Source: Chloroflexota bacterium
GTDB taxonomy: Bacteria; Chloroflexota; Anaerolineae; Anaerolineales; Villigracilaceae
Length of the DNA: 64,000 bases
Direction of reading: 5' to 3'
Assembly: GCA_021795965.1 (NCBI GenBank)
Contig: JAJYOU010000007.1
Span: 1 to 64,000 of the forward strand
The translations under genes were made by a program, and so were the position numbers. Shown here piece after piece: positions 8,808-16,663 of this stretch; position 1 is the stretch's first letter; each line of letters opens with the position of its first letter. The notes under the pieces are model-generated. The model was not told where the DNA came from, searched no databases, and was given only the letters and a program-made list of their open reading frames with translations.

Positions 8808-9569
8808 ATGAGCAAAGTAATCGTGATCACTGGCGCCAGTTCTGGGATAGGTGCACTGCTGGCACGCAGGCTGGCTGAGCGAAGCGATGAGCTCATGCTG
8901 GCTGCCCGCAGATCCAAAGAGCTGGGACAGTTGGCTCGTTCCTGCGGAAGAAATACTTTTCCCTTCACAACCGATGTCACCCGGCGACAGGATGTCAACC
9001 GCCTGCGCGACGAAGCCTTGCGGACTTTTGATCATGTCGATGTCTGGATCAATAATGCCGGTCGGGGAATTACCCGCAAGGTCATGGATTTGACCGATGC
9101 AGACTTGGATGAAATGATGGCGGTCAACGTGAAATCTGCCCTGTACGGCATGCAGGCCATCATGCCCCATTTCATGGAACGCGGGAAAGGTCACCTGATC
9201 AATGTCTCTTCCTTCCTTGCACGCATCCCGCATGCCGCTTCCCGCTCAGCCTACAACGCTTCGAAAAGTGCCTTGAATTCCCTGACAGCGAACCTGCGTA
9301 TGGATTTGGCTGCAGAATATCCCGATATTAACATTTCAGTGGTAATGCCTGGAGCTGTTGCCACGGATTTTGCGGTAAATGCGCTTTATGCCCCTGCCGA
9401 TGCCGCCCCAGTTTCAACCGCGCAATCGACTGAGGAAGTCGTCACAGCCATTATCGATTTGATTGATCATCCCCGCCCGGAAATTTACACAAACCCGGAA
9501 ATTCAATTGGAGCAGGTCAAACAATATTACAGTGATGTTGCTGCCTTCGAACGAAATATGCGAAGATAA
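8808..9569 (+). CDS. Short-chain dehydrogenase/reductase
   Basis: A 253-residue classical SDR. The cofactor motif TGASSGIG is at residues 7-14, NNAG lies in the middle, and the active site is formed by Ser in NVSSFLA and YNASK. The residue after the second beta-strand is Arg (AARRSKE), which favours NADP(H). GGAG at 8797 precedes the ATG. Neighbours give no clue to the substrate. A strong hairpin terminator follows 27 bp after the stop, so this appears to be a single-gene or last-gene transcript. Confidence 0.85.
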   Translation: MSKVIVITGASSGIGALLARRLAERSDELMLAARRSKELGQLARSCGRNTFPFTTDVTRRQDVNRLRDEALRTFDHVDVWINNAGRGITRKVMDLTDADLDEMMAVNVKSALYGMQAIMPHFMERGKGHLINVSSFLARIPHAASRSAYNASKSALNSLTANLRMDLAAEYPDINISVVMPGAVATDFAVNALYAPADAAPVSTAQSTEEVVTAIIDLIDHPRPEIYTNPEIQLEQVKQYYSDVAAFERNMRR

Positions 9570-9596
9570 ATCCCGCAAAAATTCGATCTAAAAGTT

Positions 9597-9628
9597 AAAA
9601 AACACCACGAATTTTCGTGGTGTTTTTT
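9597..9628. terminator. Rho-independent terminator after the SDR gene
   Basis: A 15-bp perfect inverted repeat (AAAAAACACCACGAA pairing with its complement, 2-nt loop) ending in TTTTTT. A-runs on one side and T-runs on the other make it usable on both strands, but only the plus-strand SDR gene lies close by. Confidence 0.85.
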
Positions 9629-9884
9629 ACAGAAGACTGGGAATTCGGTCGTTGTAGATGTTGGTCGTCACGGGATACCCAGTTGAACCCCCGCGTTCGG
9701 ATCCGGCTTGACGTAATGCGGTCATGCAATTGAGCATAATCCGATGATAAAACAATTAAGCAACTGGGTAAATTGTTCCAAGAGATTGGCTGGAATTAGA
9801 AATTCGCCTTAATTCAAAGTAGTATTTTGAGAGAGAAATATTGGGATCAGGGCGAATTGGTTGGGAAGGCTGTTTTTCTTATTC
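9629..9884. other. Intergenic stretch without a recognised feature
   Basis: About 255 bp between the SDR terminator and the phosphohexomutase promoter. I find no convincing ORF, structured RNA or repeat. A TTG at 9841 would extend the downstream gene by 28 codons, but the promoter at 9885-9893 lies inside that extension, so it is not coding. Confidence 0.5.
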
Positions 9885-9893
9885 TGTTATAAT
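9885..9893 (+). promoter_or_regulatory. Extended -10 promoter of the phosphohexomutase gene
   Basis: TGTTATAAT is a perfect extended -10 element (TGnTATAAT). No good -35 box is visible, as expected for this class. Transcription start is expected near 9900, leaving a 5' UTR of about 25 nt with GGGAG at 9913-9917. Confidence 0.65.
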
Positions 9894-9924
9894 CTGGGTG
9901 AAAACTAGTTTCGGGAGAGGTATG

Positions 9925-11349
9925 ATGGCTTTCAAAATTAAATTTGGTACCGACGGCTGGCGGGGTATGATCGCTGAAGATTACACTTTTGACAATGTCC
10001 GGCGGGCAACCCAGGGATTTGCATCTTTTTTGTTGGCTCATGGCAAACAGGATCAATGGGTGGTGGTTGGTTTTGACAAGCGCTTCGCTTCCGAGAATTT
10101 TGCCGTTGCGGCAGCTGAAGTCCTGGCTGGGAACGGTCTGCGGGTCTACATCACCAACGACGCCACACCCACCCCGGTCATCGCTTTTTCGGTGGTGAAC
10201 AAACAGGCTGCCGGCGCGGTCAATATTACTGCCAGCCATAATCCCCCTTCCGATAATGGTTATAAAGTTCGCAATGAAACTGGTGGAGCGATCGATCCCG
10301 AGGGTCTGCTCGAAATTGAAGCTGGAATTCCCGATGGGATGGAAGCGGTCAAACGAACGCCTTTTTCCAGCGCTGAAAAGGACGGACGAATTCTCCGTTT
10401 TGATCCCGCCCCCGCATATATCAAGCACATCAACCAATTAATCGACCTCCAGCCTGTTAAAGATGCCGGGCTGACGGTGATGGTGGATCCGATGTGGGGC
10501 AATGGTGCCGGCTGGTTTCCACGCATCCTCGCGGGTGGAAAAACCTCGGTCTTCGAAATCCATAACACCAGGAATCCATCCTTTCCAGAAATGAAACGCC
10601 CGGAACCCATTCAACCCAATATCGATGTCGGTCTGCAAGCGGCACTCAATCATAAAGCCGACATCCTGCTCATTACCGACGGTGATGCAGACCGCCTCGG
10701 TGTGGGTGATGAAAATGGTCACTTTATCAACCAGCTGCGCGTGTTTGGCTTGCTGGCTTATTATTTGCTCGAACTGCGCGGCGAACGGGGTGACATTGTC
10801 AAAACTTTATCCACCACGGGCATGTTAAACATCCTCGGCGAAATATACGGCGTCAAGGTCCATGAAACCGGTGTCGGTTTTAAATATGTTGCTCCAAAAA
10901 TGACCGAGACCAACGCCTTGATCGGTGGTGAAGAGAGCGGTGGTTTTGCCTTCCGTGGGAACGTCCCGGAGCGGGACGGCATCCTGGCAGGATTGTACAT
11001 GCTCGATTTCATGGTTCGGACGGGGAAAAAACCGACCGAATTGTTAAAGCTGCTCTTCGCCAAGGTGGGTGGTGAATTCTTCTATGACCGTATCGACAGC
11101 GCGTTCAGCGGTGACCGCAGTGACCGCGAAAAAACCATTCTTGCCGCAAACCCGATCACAATCGGTGGATTGAAAGTCCTCAAGCTCGTCACCATTGACG
11201 GATTCCAATTCAGGCTTGAAGATGGAGGCTGGCTCCTGATTCGTTTCAGCGGCACCGAACCCATCCTGCGCGTTTATTGCGAGACCCGCCATGGGGACAA
11301 GGTCCAGGCAATTTTGCAGGATGGTCTGCGCATTGCCGGGCTTAAATAA
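9925..11349 (+). CDS. Phosphoglucomutase/phosphomannomutase (alpha-D-phosphohexomutase)
   Basis: A 474-residue enzyme interconverting hexose 1- and 6-phosphates. Expected motifs appear in order: the N-terminal FGTDGWRG, the phosphoserine loop [11 protein letters not shown], the metal-binding DGDADRLGV, the sugar-binding GGEESGGF and the phosphate-binding [12 protein letters not shown]. The serine in TASHNPP is the phosphorylated residue. Of two adjacent ATGs (9922, 9925) the second is at the better distance from GGGAG. It leads a rightward group with tatD and the polyprenyl synthase gene (23-bp and 3-bp gaps). It probably supplies sugar-1-phosphates for envelope or glycogen synthesis; the sugar preference cannot be read from the sequence. 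Confidence 0.92.
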   Translation: MAFKIKFGTDGWRGMIAEDYTFDNVRRATQGFASFLLAHGKQDQWVVVGFDKRFASENFAVAAAEVLAGNGLRVYITNDATPTPVIAFSVVNKQAAGAVNITASHNPPSDNGYKVRNETGGAIDPEGLLEIEAGIPDGMEAVKRTPFSSAEKDGRILRFDPAPAYIKHINQLIDLQPVKDAGLTVMVDPMWGNGAGWFPRILAGGKTSVFEIHNTRNPSFPEMKRPEPIQPNIDVGLQAALNHKADILLITDGDADRLGVGDENGHFINQLRVFGLLAYYLLELRGERGDIVKTLSTTGMLNILGEIYGVKVHETGVGFKYVAPKMTETNALIGGEESGGFAFRGNVPERDGILAGLYMLDFMVRTGKKPTELLKLLFAKVGGEFFYDRIDSAFSGDRSDREKTILAANPITIGGLKVLKLVTIDGFQFRLEDGGWLLIRFSGTEPILRVYCETRHGDKVQAILQDGLRIAGLK

Positions 11350-11372
11350 TCTCGGCTGGAAATGTTTTTCCC

Positions 11373-12230
11373 GTGAATCTGACCGATACACATTGTCATT
11401 TGAACTTCGAAAAGTTCAATCTTGACCGCGGAGACGTGATCGAGCGAGCCTGGAGCGTGGGTCTTACCCGCATTTTGATTCCCGCCACAGATATTCAATC
11501 CAGTGCAGCCATCCTTGAATTGGTCAAAACTGACACACGGATATTTGCAGCGGTTGGGTTTCATCCAACCGATTATCCAGCCTGGAATGACGCATCACTG
11601 GAGCAGCTCAGACAGATTATCTTGAATTCGGACGAATTTTCACCTGAGCGTTCGGGAGCGCGCAAAATGGTTGCCATCGGTGAGATCGGTCTTGATTATT
11701 ACTGGGATGATTCCCACCATGAATTGCAGCAGCAGATTCTTGAAAATCAATTGAGGCTTGCCGCCGAATTCGAGCTGCCGGTCATCCTGCACATGCGCGA
11801 GAAATCCGATGCCATGCATGGGAATTGCGCCGAGGACCTGCTCACGCTCCTGGCTGCCTGGGTGCAGACACTGAAAGATAACCGAAATCCGCTTGCATCA
11901 AATCCGGGGGTTCTGCATTCATTTAGTGGTAACCTGGATACCGCCCAAAAGCTGATCAATATGAATTTTCGATTAGGAATTACCGGTCCATTAACCTTTA
12001 AAAACGCAGAAGCCCGGCGTGAAGTGGTAAAATCAATCCCGCTGGAACGCATGCTGATAGAGACAGATTCACCTTTTCTCGCTCCCGTTCCAAAACGCGG
12101 TACACGCAACGAACCCGCATTTGTCGGTTATATTGTCGAAAAAATTGCAGAAATACTCAATAGAAACCCGGAAGAAATTGCGGCAGCGACAACATCCAAC
12201 GCGTCGAAGCTTTTTTCCTGGGGAGGTTAG
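11373..12230 (+). CDS. TatD family metal-dependent deoxyribonuclease
   Basis: A 285-residue TIM-barrel hydrolase. Metal ligands of the family are visible: the N-terminal TDTHCHL, GEIGLDYYW with the bridging Glu, the histidine in VILHMRE, HSFSG and the terminal ETDSPFLAP. TatD enzymes show 3'-5' exonuclease activity in DNA repair or turnover. Start codon is GTG at 11373, since no in-frame ATG lies nearby; the ribosome binding site is weak. Residues 145-175 contain a modest insertion compared with the typical 255-260 residue length. It is followed after 3 bp by the polyprenyl synthase gene. Confidence 0.9.
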   Translation: MNLTDTHCHLNFEKFNLDRGDVIERAWSVGLTRILIPATDIQSSAAILELVKTDTRIFAAVGFHPTDYPAWNDASLEQLRQIILNSDEFSPERSGARKMVAIGEIGLDYYWDDSHHELQQQILENQLRLAAEFELPVILHMREKSDAMHGNCAEDLLTLLAAWVQTLKDNRNPLASNPGVLHSFSGNLDTAQKLINMNFRLGITGPLTFKNAEARREVVKSIPLERMLIETDSPFLAPVPKRGTRNEPAFVGYIVEKIAEILNRNPEEIAAATTSNASKLFSWGG

Positions 12231-12233
12231 CTT

Positions 12234-13202
12234 TTGAACACTCCGTTTTTTAACCCGGTTCAAGAAGGAATACGGGAAGTTGAAAATTTGATGCGTTCCC
12301 AGGCGGGAAATGATCACCATCCCGATTTGCGCGCCGCATTGGAGCATTTGTTGCTGGCAGGTGGGAAACGAATTCGTCCGAACATTGTTTTCCTGGTGGG
12401 AAATTTATTCAACGCACAACACGAACGCCTTGTAACCCTGGCAGCCGCGATCGAAATGCTGCATACCGCCACCCTTGTGCATGATGACCTGATTGATGGT
12501 TCACTCCTGCGGCGCGGCATCCCGACCCTGAATGCCCGCTGGTCTCCGGCAGCCACTGTCTTGACGGGAGATTTTTTATTCGGCCGGGCAGCTAAGCTGG
12601 CGGCTGAAACCGATAGTTTACCTCTCATGAAATTATTTGCAGAAACATTGACCATTATCGTCAATGGCGAATTAACTCAAATGTTCGCTGCAAAAGGGAT
12701 TATCGATCGAAAAAATTACTACAACCGGATTTATGCCAAGACCGGTTCGCTGTTTGAATTAAGCGTGCTGGCTGCGGCTCTCCTGGGCACGGACGATCAA
12801 GCCAGCCTCCTGTCGATGAAAACCTATGGTTGTGAAATTGGGTTGGCATTCCAGATCATGGATGATGTGCTTGATTTTACCGGGGAACAGGCAACCATCG
12901 GCAAACCGGTCGGCTCCGACTTGTTGAATGGGCTGGTAACACTACCGGCGATTTATTATGCTGAAAGTTATCCCGATGACCAGGGCGTGCGATTGCTGGC
13001 AGATGGCGGTTGGGGCAATCCAGATAAAATGGAAATTTTGATCAAATCCATCCAATCCAGCAAAGCCATCCGCTATGCTATTGATGAAGCCAATGAACAT
13101 GTTGAAAAGGCGCTGGCTGCCATAAAAAGATTTGAATCCCCAGCCATTGAATATCAAGCCCTGGTGGACCTGGCTCATTTTATCGTCGACCGAAATTCCT
13201 GA
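12234..13202 (+). CDS. Polyprenyl diphosphate synthase
   Basis: A 322-residue all-helical trans-prenyltransferase. The first aspartate-rich motif is in LVHDDLIDGS near residue 82 and the second is DDVLD in QIMDDVLDF near residue 204; GGKRIRP binds the diphosphate. Small residues precede the first motif, as in medium- and long-chain synthases making octaprenyl or nonaprenyl diphosphate for quinones, but chain length is only inferred. It uses TTG at 12234 with GGGAGG at 12221-12226. The FAD oxidoreductase gene follows 47 bp downstream. Confidence 0.9.
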   Translation: MNTPFFNPVQEGIREVENLMRSQAGNDHHPDLRAALEHLLLAGGKRIRPNIVFLVGNLFNAQHERLVTLAAAIEMLHTATLVHDDLIDGSLLRRGIPTLNARWSPAATVLTGDFLFGRAAKLAAETDSLPLMKLFAETLTIIVNGELTQMFAAKGIIDRKNYYNRIYAKTGSLFELSVLAAALLGTDDQASLLSMKTYGCEIGLAFQIMDDVLDFTGEQATIGKPVGSDLLNGLVTLPAIYYAESYPDDQGVRLLADGGWGNPDKMEILIKSIQSSKAIRYAIDEANEHVEKALAAIKRFESPAIEYQALVDLAHFIVDRNS

Positions 13203-13249
13203 TTTCTCGAATCAATCCAAATCAAATCCTTTTCCGACTGGTTGGCTCA

Positions 13250-14527
13250 ATGATGACCAGAGAATTTAACTATTGGTTAACCACTTTCCCTGAAAGTGAA
13301 ACTCCAACCTCCAACCTGCCAGAAAAAACAAATGTCGTCGTGATCGGATCCGGTTTCAGCGGTTGTTCGGCTGCCCTTGAACTCGCCAAAGCCGGAACCT
13401 CGGTCTGCGTTTTGGAAGCCGAAACGATCGGGTGGGGCGCTTCCTCGCGCAACGGTGGAATGATTCTGACCGGCCTCAAGCTGGGACCCGAGACCTTGAT
13501 CAGCCGTTACGGCATTGAGCGGACTCAAAAAATGTTTGCACTTTCCCAGGCTGCCCTCAATACCGTCGAAAATTATGTGACCGGAGAGAAAATCGATTGC
13601 GAATTTTCCCGCTGCGGTCACCTCGAAATGGCGTCCAAACCAGCCCACTTTGCGGCATATTCCCGCACCGCTGAAGTGATGGATAAATATTTTGACCACC
13701 ATGTCGAGATATTTCCCCGCCAGGATCAATCAGCCGAAATCGGGTCGAACGTATATTTTGGTGGTTTGCTCGATAAAACCAGCGCCGGGGTTAATCCAGC
13801 CCTTTTGGTGAGAGGCTTGGCGCAGGCTGCGGTTCGCGCAGGCGCACAAATTTTCGAGCACACCCGTGTTCAAAAAATCGAATCGACCCCGGGCGGGGTG
13901 GCTGTCCATACGAACCGGGGCATCATCCACGCTGAAAAAGTTTTTGCGGCGACCAATGCCTATCTTGGCAATTTTCTCCCGCATTTGCAAAAAAGAATCA
14001 TCCCGATCGGTTCTTATATCATTGCCACAGAGCCCTTGCCTGATTCACTGGCAAAGGAATTAATTCCGCGGAACCGGATGGTTTTCGATTCTTTGAATTA
14101 CCTCCATTATTTTCGTCTGACTCCCGACCAGCGCATGCTTTTCGGGGGCAGGGCGATTTTTAAACCAGAAACGGAGCATACGGTCAGGGAAAGCGTCCCG
14201 ATCCTGCAGAGGGACTTGTTAAAGGTTTTTCCTCAACTCGAAAAAATCCCGTTGGATTATGCCTGGGGTGGAACCCTTGATTTTGCCCTCGATAATATGC
14301 CTCATACGGGCAGGGTTGGAGCCATCCATCATTCGATTGGATTCGCAGGTCATGGAGTCGCTTTTGCCACCCACCTGGGAAAAATCGTCGCCAGCCAGAT
14401 GCTCGGGAATCCGGTAGACAACCCCTTTGAAGACCTGCCATTTCGACAGGTGCCGTTCTCAAAGGGCATACCCTTCTATCTACCGATGATCGGCTGGTAC
14501 TATAAAATGCTGGATTTGCTGTTCTGA
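13250..14527 (+). CDS. FAD-dependent oxidoreductase (DadA/glycine oxidase family)
   Basis: A 425-residue flavoprotein. The dinucleotide-binding motif VIGSGFSGCSAALELAKAG starts near residue 30 and ends with the acidic VLEAE that holds the FAD ribose. GWGASSRNGGM is the FAD-binding loop typical of the DAO family (gamma-glutamylputrescine oxidase, DadA, sarcosine oxidase). The C-terminal GFAGHGVAFATHLGK closes the FAD site. Substrate is probably a primary or secondary amine, unspecified. Two adjacent ATGs, 13250 and 13253, are both possible. A weak hairpin without a T-run follows at 14524-14555. Confidence 0.85.
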   Translation: MMTREFNYWLTTFPESETPTSNLPEKTNVVVIGSGFSGCSAALELAKAGTSVCVLEAETIGWGASSRNGGMILTGLKLGPETLISRYGIERTQKMFALSQAALNTVENYVTGEKIDCEFSRCGHLEMASKPAHFAAYSRTAEVMDKYFDHHVEIFPRQDQSAEIGSNVYFGGLLDKTSAGVNPALLVRGLAQAAVRAGAQIFEHTRVQKIESTPGGVAVHTNRGIIHAEKVFAATNAYLGNFLPHLQKRIIPIGSYIIATEPLPDSLAKELIPRNRMVFDSLNYLHYFRLTPDQRMLFGGRAIFKPETEHTVRESVPILQRDLLKVFPQLEKIPLDYAWGGTLDFALDNMPHTGRVGAIHHSIGFAGHGVAFATHLGKIVASQMLGNPVDNPFEDLPFRQVPFSKGIPFYLPMIGWYYKMLDLLF

Positions 14528-14609
14528 TTCCAGGTGCTGCCCATCCAGGAATCAGCTCCGGGAGTCAGCCAGTCAAATCCAAAATATTTATAGATATACG
14601 AAAACCTGA

Positions 14610-14638
14610 TTGACTTGATGATTCACGCGTGCTAAAAT
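14610..14638 (+). promoter_or_regulatory. Sigma-70 promoter of the DUF177-rpoD operon
   Basis: TTGACT (14610-14615) and TAAAAT (14633-14638) are separated by exactly 17 bp. Transcription should start near 14645, giving a UTR of about 40 nt to the GTG at 14686. This argues against the in-frame TTG at 14653 as the start. Confidence 0.7.
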
Positions 14639-14685
14639 GAACATAATTAATATTGGAACAAAAAATCCACTTTAGAAGTGACACT

Positions 14686-15192
14686 GTGACTAATCCTCGC
14701 AAACCGTTTCGCCTGAACGTCGGCTTCATCATTAAAGCAGCAGTCGGGTTCAATCGAGATTTTGATTTTTATTTTCCGCGCTACGTCGACGATGATTTGG
14801 TGTTAACTGAAGTGGAGGGCTTGATCAATGTTGGGCGAACAAGCCAGGGTCTGATCGTCCAGGGAAATTTCAGCGGTCACACCACGCTGGAATGCGTTCG
14901 CTGCCTGACGACTTTTGAACAACCGCTTAAGTGGGAATTTACAGAAGTGTATGCTTTCAAAATAGATGATGTCGCGGAATTCGGATTAATCGTCCCTGAA
15001 GATGGTCAGCTCGATCTTCAAACCATATTCAGGGAATACGCAATCCTTGAAATTCCAATTCAACCCATTTGCCGCGAAGATTGCCAGGGATTATGTATCG
15101 AATGCGGACAGAACCTGAATGAAAAAGATTGTGGACATAGCCAAACCCCCGATTCTCCTTTTGCTACACTCGAGAATCTTCTGGAAGATTAA
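14686..15192 (+). CDS. DUF177 (YceD-like) protein
   Basis: A 168-residue protein of the DUF177/YceD family, which takes part in 23S rRNA or ribosome accumulation in other bacteria and plants. Recognisable elements are CVRCLTTFEQPL, the acidic segment LIVPEDGQLDLQ, and the C-terminal metal-binding-like CREDCQGLCIECGQNLNEKDC with its cysteine pairs. GTG at 14686 is preferred on promoter position and an AGAAG at 14674-14678. In most bacteria the ribosomal protein gene rpmF follows; here it does not, and rpoD comes next after 62 bp. Confidence 0.85.
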   Translation: MTNPRKPFRLNVGFIIKAAVGFNRDFDFYFPRYVDDDLVLTEVEGLINVGRTSQGLIVQGNFSGHTTLECVRCLTTFEQPLKWEFTEVYAFKIDDVAEFGLIVPEDGQLDLQTIFREYAILEIPIQPICREDCQGLCIECGQNLNEKDCGHSQTPDSPFATLENLLED

Positions 15193-15254
15193 TTAAGCAA
15201 ACGCATTTTTCGCCCGTAACAAGTACATCCAATTTTTATAGAGGAGGACACAGC

Positions 15255-16421
15255 GTGACATTGACAGGGCACACTTATCGCAATGAAGTCCTCAATATCC
15301 TGCTTGAAAAGGCAGGCGTGCAGGGGTATTTAACCACGGATGACCTGCTGGAGCTCGCTCCCGATTTCGATTCTGAGCGTTTGTCAGTCATTCTGACTGT
15401 ATTACGCAGGCGCGGGGTGGATGTTCTGGATCCAGCGGGGGATGATGACTCATCCACCATAGAGTATATCGAGGCAGGACCCGGGAATGAAACTTGGGTT
15501 AATTCGGTTGATTCGGTCATGACCGAAGATACGATCGGTTTATATTTCAAGGAAATGGCGCGGGTCCCTCTTCTTAACCACGAAGAAGAACTGGAAATAG
15601 CCAGGCGCATTGAAAAAGGTCAACAGGCTGCAGCTTCTTTGCAACAGCAAATTCATTCTCCGGAGAACCGGATGGAATTGGAGACAGCAGTTGCAGCCGG
15701 GCAGGCAGCCCGTGATCATCTCATCAAGGCCAACACGCGCTTGGTGGTGAGCATCGCCAAGCGCTATACCGGGCACGGCATTGCCCTCCTCGACCTGATT
15801 CAGGAGGGAAACCTTGGTCTGATGAAAGCGGTTGGAAAGTTTGATTACAAAAAAGGCTTCAGGTTTTCCACCTACGCCACCTGGTGGATTCGTCAGACGA
15901 TCTCCCGCTCCATCGCCGACCAATCCCGCACAATTCGTCTCCCGGTCCACATGGCAGATAGGATTCGACAGGTTTACAAGTTAAATCACGAATTGGAACA
16001 GGACCTGGGTCGTGTGCCTACGACCGAGGAACTGGCAGAAAAATTACAAATTAATGTCAAGAAATTGCAGTGGATGATGAAGGTATCCTGGCTGCCGCTC
16101 TCACTTGAAAGCCCCATCGGTGATGACGAAGATTCGGAACTGGGAATGTTCATTGAGGATGAATTCAGCCCGACCCCACTTCAAAGTGCCTACCAATCTA
16201 TGCTGAAGGAAAAACTGGTCGAAGTCCTGTCCACACTTTCTCCCAGGGAAGCCCGTATTATCAATATGCGCTTCGGATTGGATGATGGCAATGCCTACAC
16301 CCTCGAAGAAGTCGGTCAGAAATTTGGATTAACCCGGGAACGCATTCGCCAGATCGAAGGCAAAGCGTTGCGGCGACTGCGTCACCCCAGGCGCGCCCGC
16401 CAGCTCATGGATTACCTCTAA
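15255..16421 (+). CDS. rpoD: Primary RNA polymerase sigma factor (sigma-70/SigA)
   Basis: A 388-residue group 1 sigma factor. Residues 1-60 form a region 1.1-like acidic module (VQGYLTTDDLLELAPDF). Region 1.2 begins at DTIGLYFKEM, region 2 holds FDYKKGFRFSTYATWWIRQ for -10 recognition, region 3 starts at LPVHMADRIRQV, and the region 4 helix-turn-helix is LEEVGQKFGLTRERIRQIE. The non-conserved region between 1.2 and 2 is short. Start is GTG at 15255 behind a strong GAGGAGG at 15242. The promoters noted in this window (TTGACT/TATAAT type) fit recognition by this factor. Confidence 0.93.
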   Translation: MTLTGHTYRNEVLNILLEKAGVQGYLTTDDLLELAPDFDSERLSVILTVLRRRGVDVLDPAGDDDSSTIEYIEAGPGNETWVNSVDSVMTEDTIGLYFKEMARVPLLNHEEELEIARRIEKGQQAAASLQQQIHSPENRMELETAVAAGQAARDHLIKANTRLVVSIAKRYTGHGIALLDLIQEGNLGLMKAVGKFDYKKGFRFSTYATWWIRQTISRSIADQSRTIRLPVHMADRIRQVYKLNHELEQDLGRVPTTEELAEKLQINVKKLQWMMKVSWLPLSLESPIGDDEDSELGMFIEDEFSPTPLQSAYQSMLKEKLVEVLSTLSPREARIINMRFGLDDGNAYTLEEVGQKFGLTRERIRQIEGKALRRLRHPRRARQLMDYL

Positions 16422-16561
16422 TCTCATGCCTGTTTCTTCGATGACCTGATAATCCTCTTGTAGTAAAATATGAGTATGATGGTTGGTTCGATGTGCCTGA
16501 TGAAAATAAATTACAACTCTCCGCCAGACGAGACGTGATACGGTGGTATCCATCAAACCCA

Positions 16562-16587
16562 GCTGGCGAAAGCCGGCATTTTTGTTT
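16562..16587 (+). terminator. Candidate terminator after rpoD
   Basis: GCTGGC-GAAA-GCCGGC forms a 6-bp GC-rich stem with a GNRA tetraloop (one T-G wobble), followed by ATTTTTGTTT. It lies 140 bp after the rpoD stop and could end that transcript or attenuate transcription into metG. Confidence 0.5.
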
Positions 16588-16592
16588 AAAAC

Positions 16593-16653
16593 TGGTGACA
16601 TCCAAAACCACATTATCCCTGTTAATTGGATGTGACCACGATTAATTTTTTTT
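16593..16653 (+). promoter_or_regulatory. Long hairpin and T-run directly before metG
   Basis: GGTGACATCCAA (16594-16605) pairs with TTGGATGTGACC (16626-16637) with one mismatch and a 20-nt loop. Eight Ts at 16646-16653 follow 7-8 nt later and run straight into the metG ribosome binding site. It may act as an attenuator or terminator. I could not match it to a known methionine-responsive riboswitch or T-box. Confidence 0.4.
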
Positions 16654-16663
16654 GGAGATCGTA

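Noticed and set aside
9841-9924. Longer start for the phosphohexomutase at TTG 9841
   Set aside because: The extended -10 promoter at 9885-9893 lies within it, and the conserved FGTDGWRG start and ribosome binding site fit 9925.
14524-14555. Hairpin CTGATTCC/GGAATCAG after the FAD oxidoreductase gene as a terminator
   Set aside because: It has an 8-bp stem but no T-run, so I did not list it as a terminator.
16535-16590. Possible T-box leader for metG, from a GGTGGTA sequence near 16541
   Set aside because: The flanks do not pair into an antiterminator with the following hairpin, and GATACGGTGGTATC simply folds on itself as a small hairpin. No credible stem I with a Met specifier was found.
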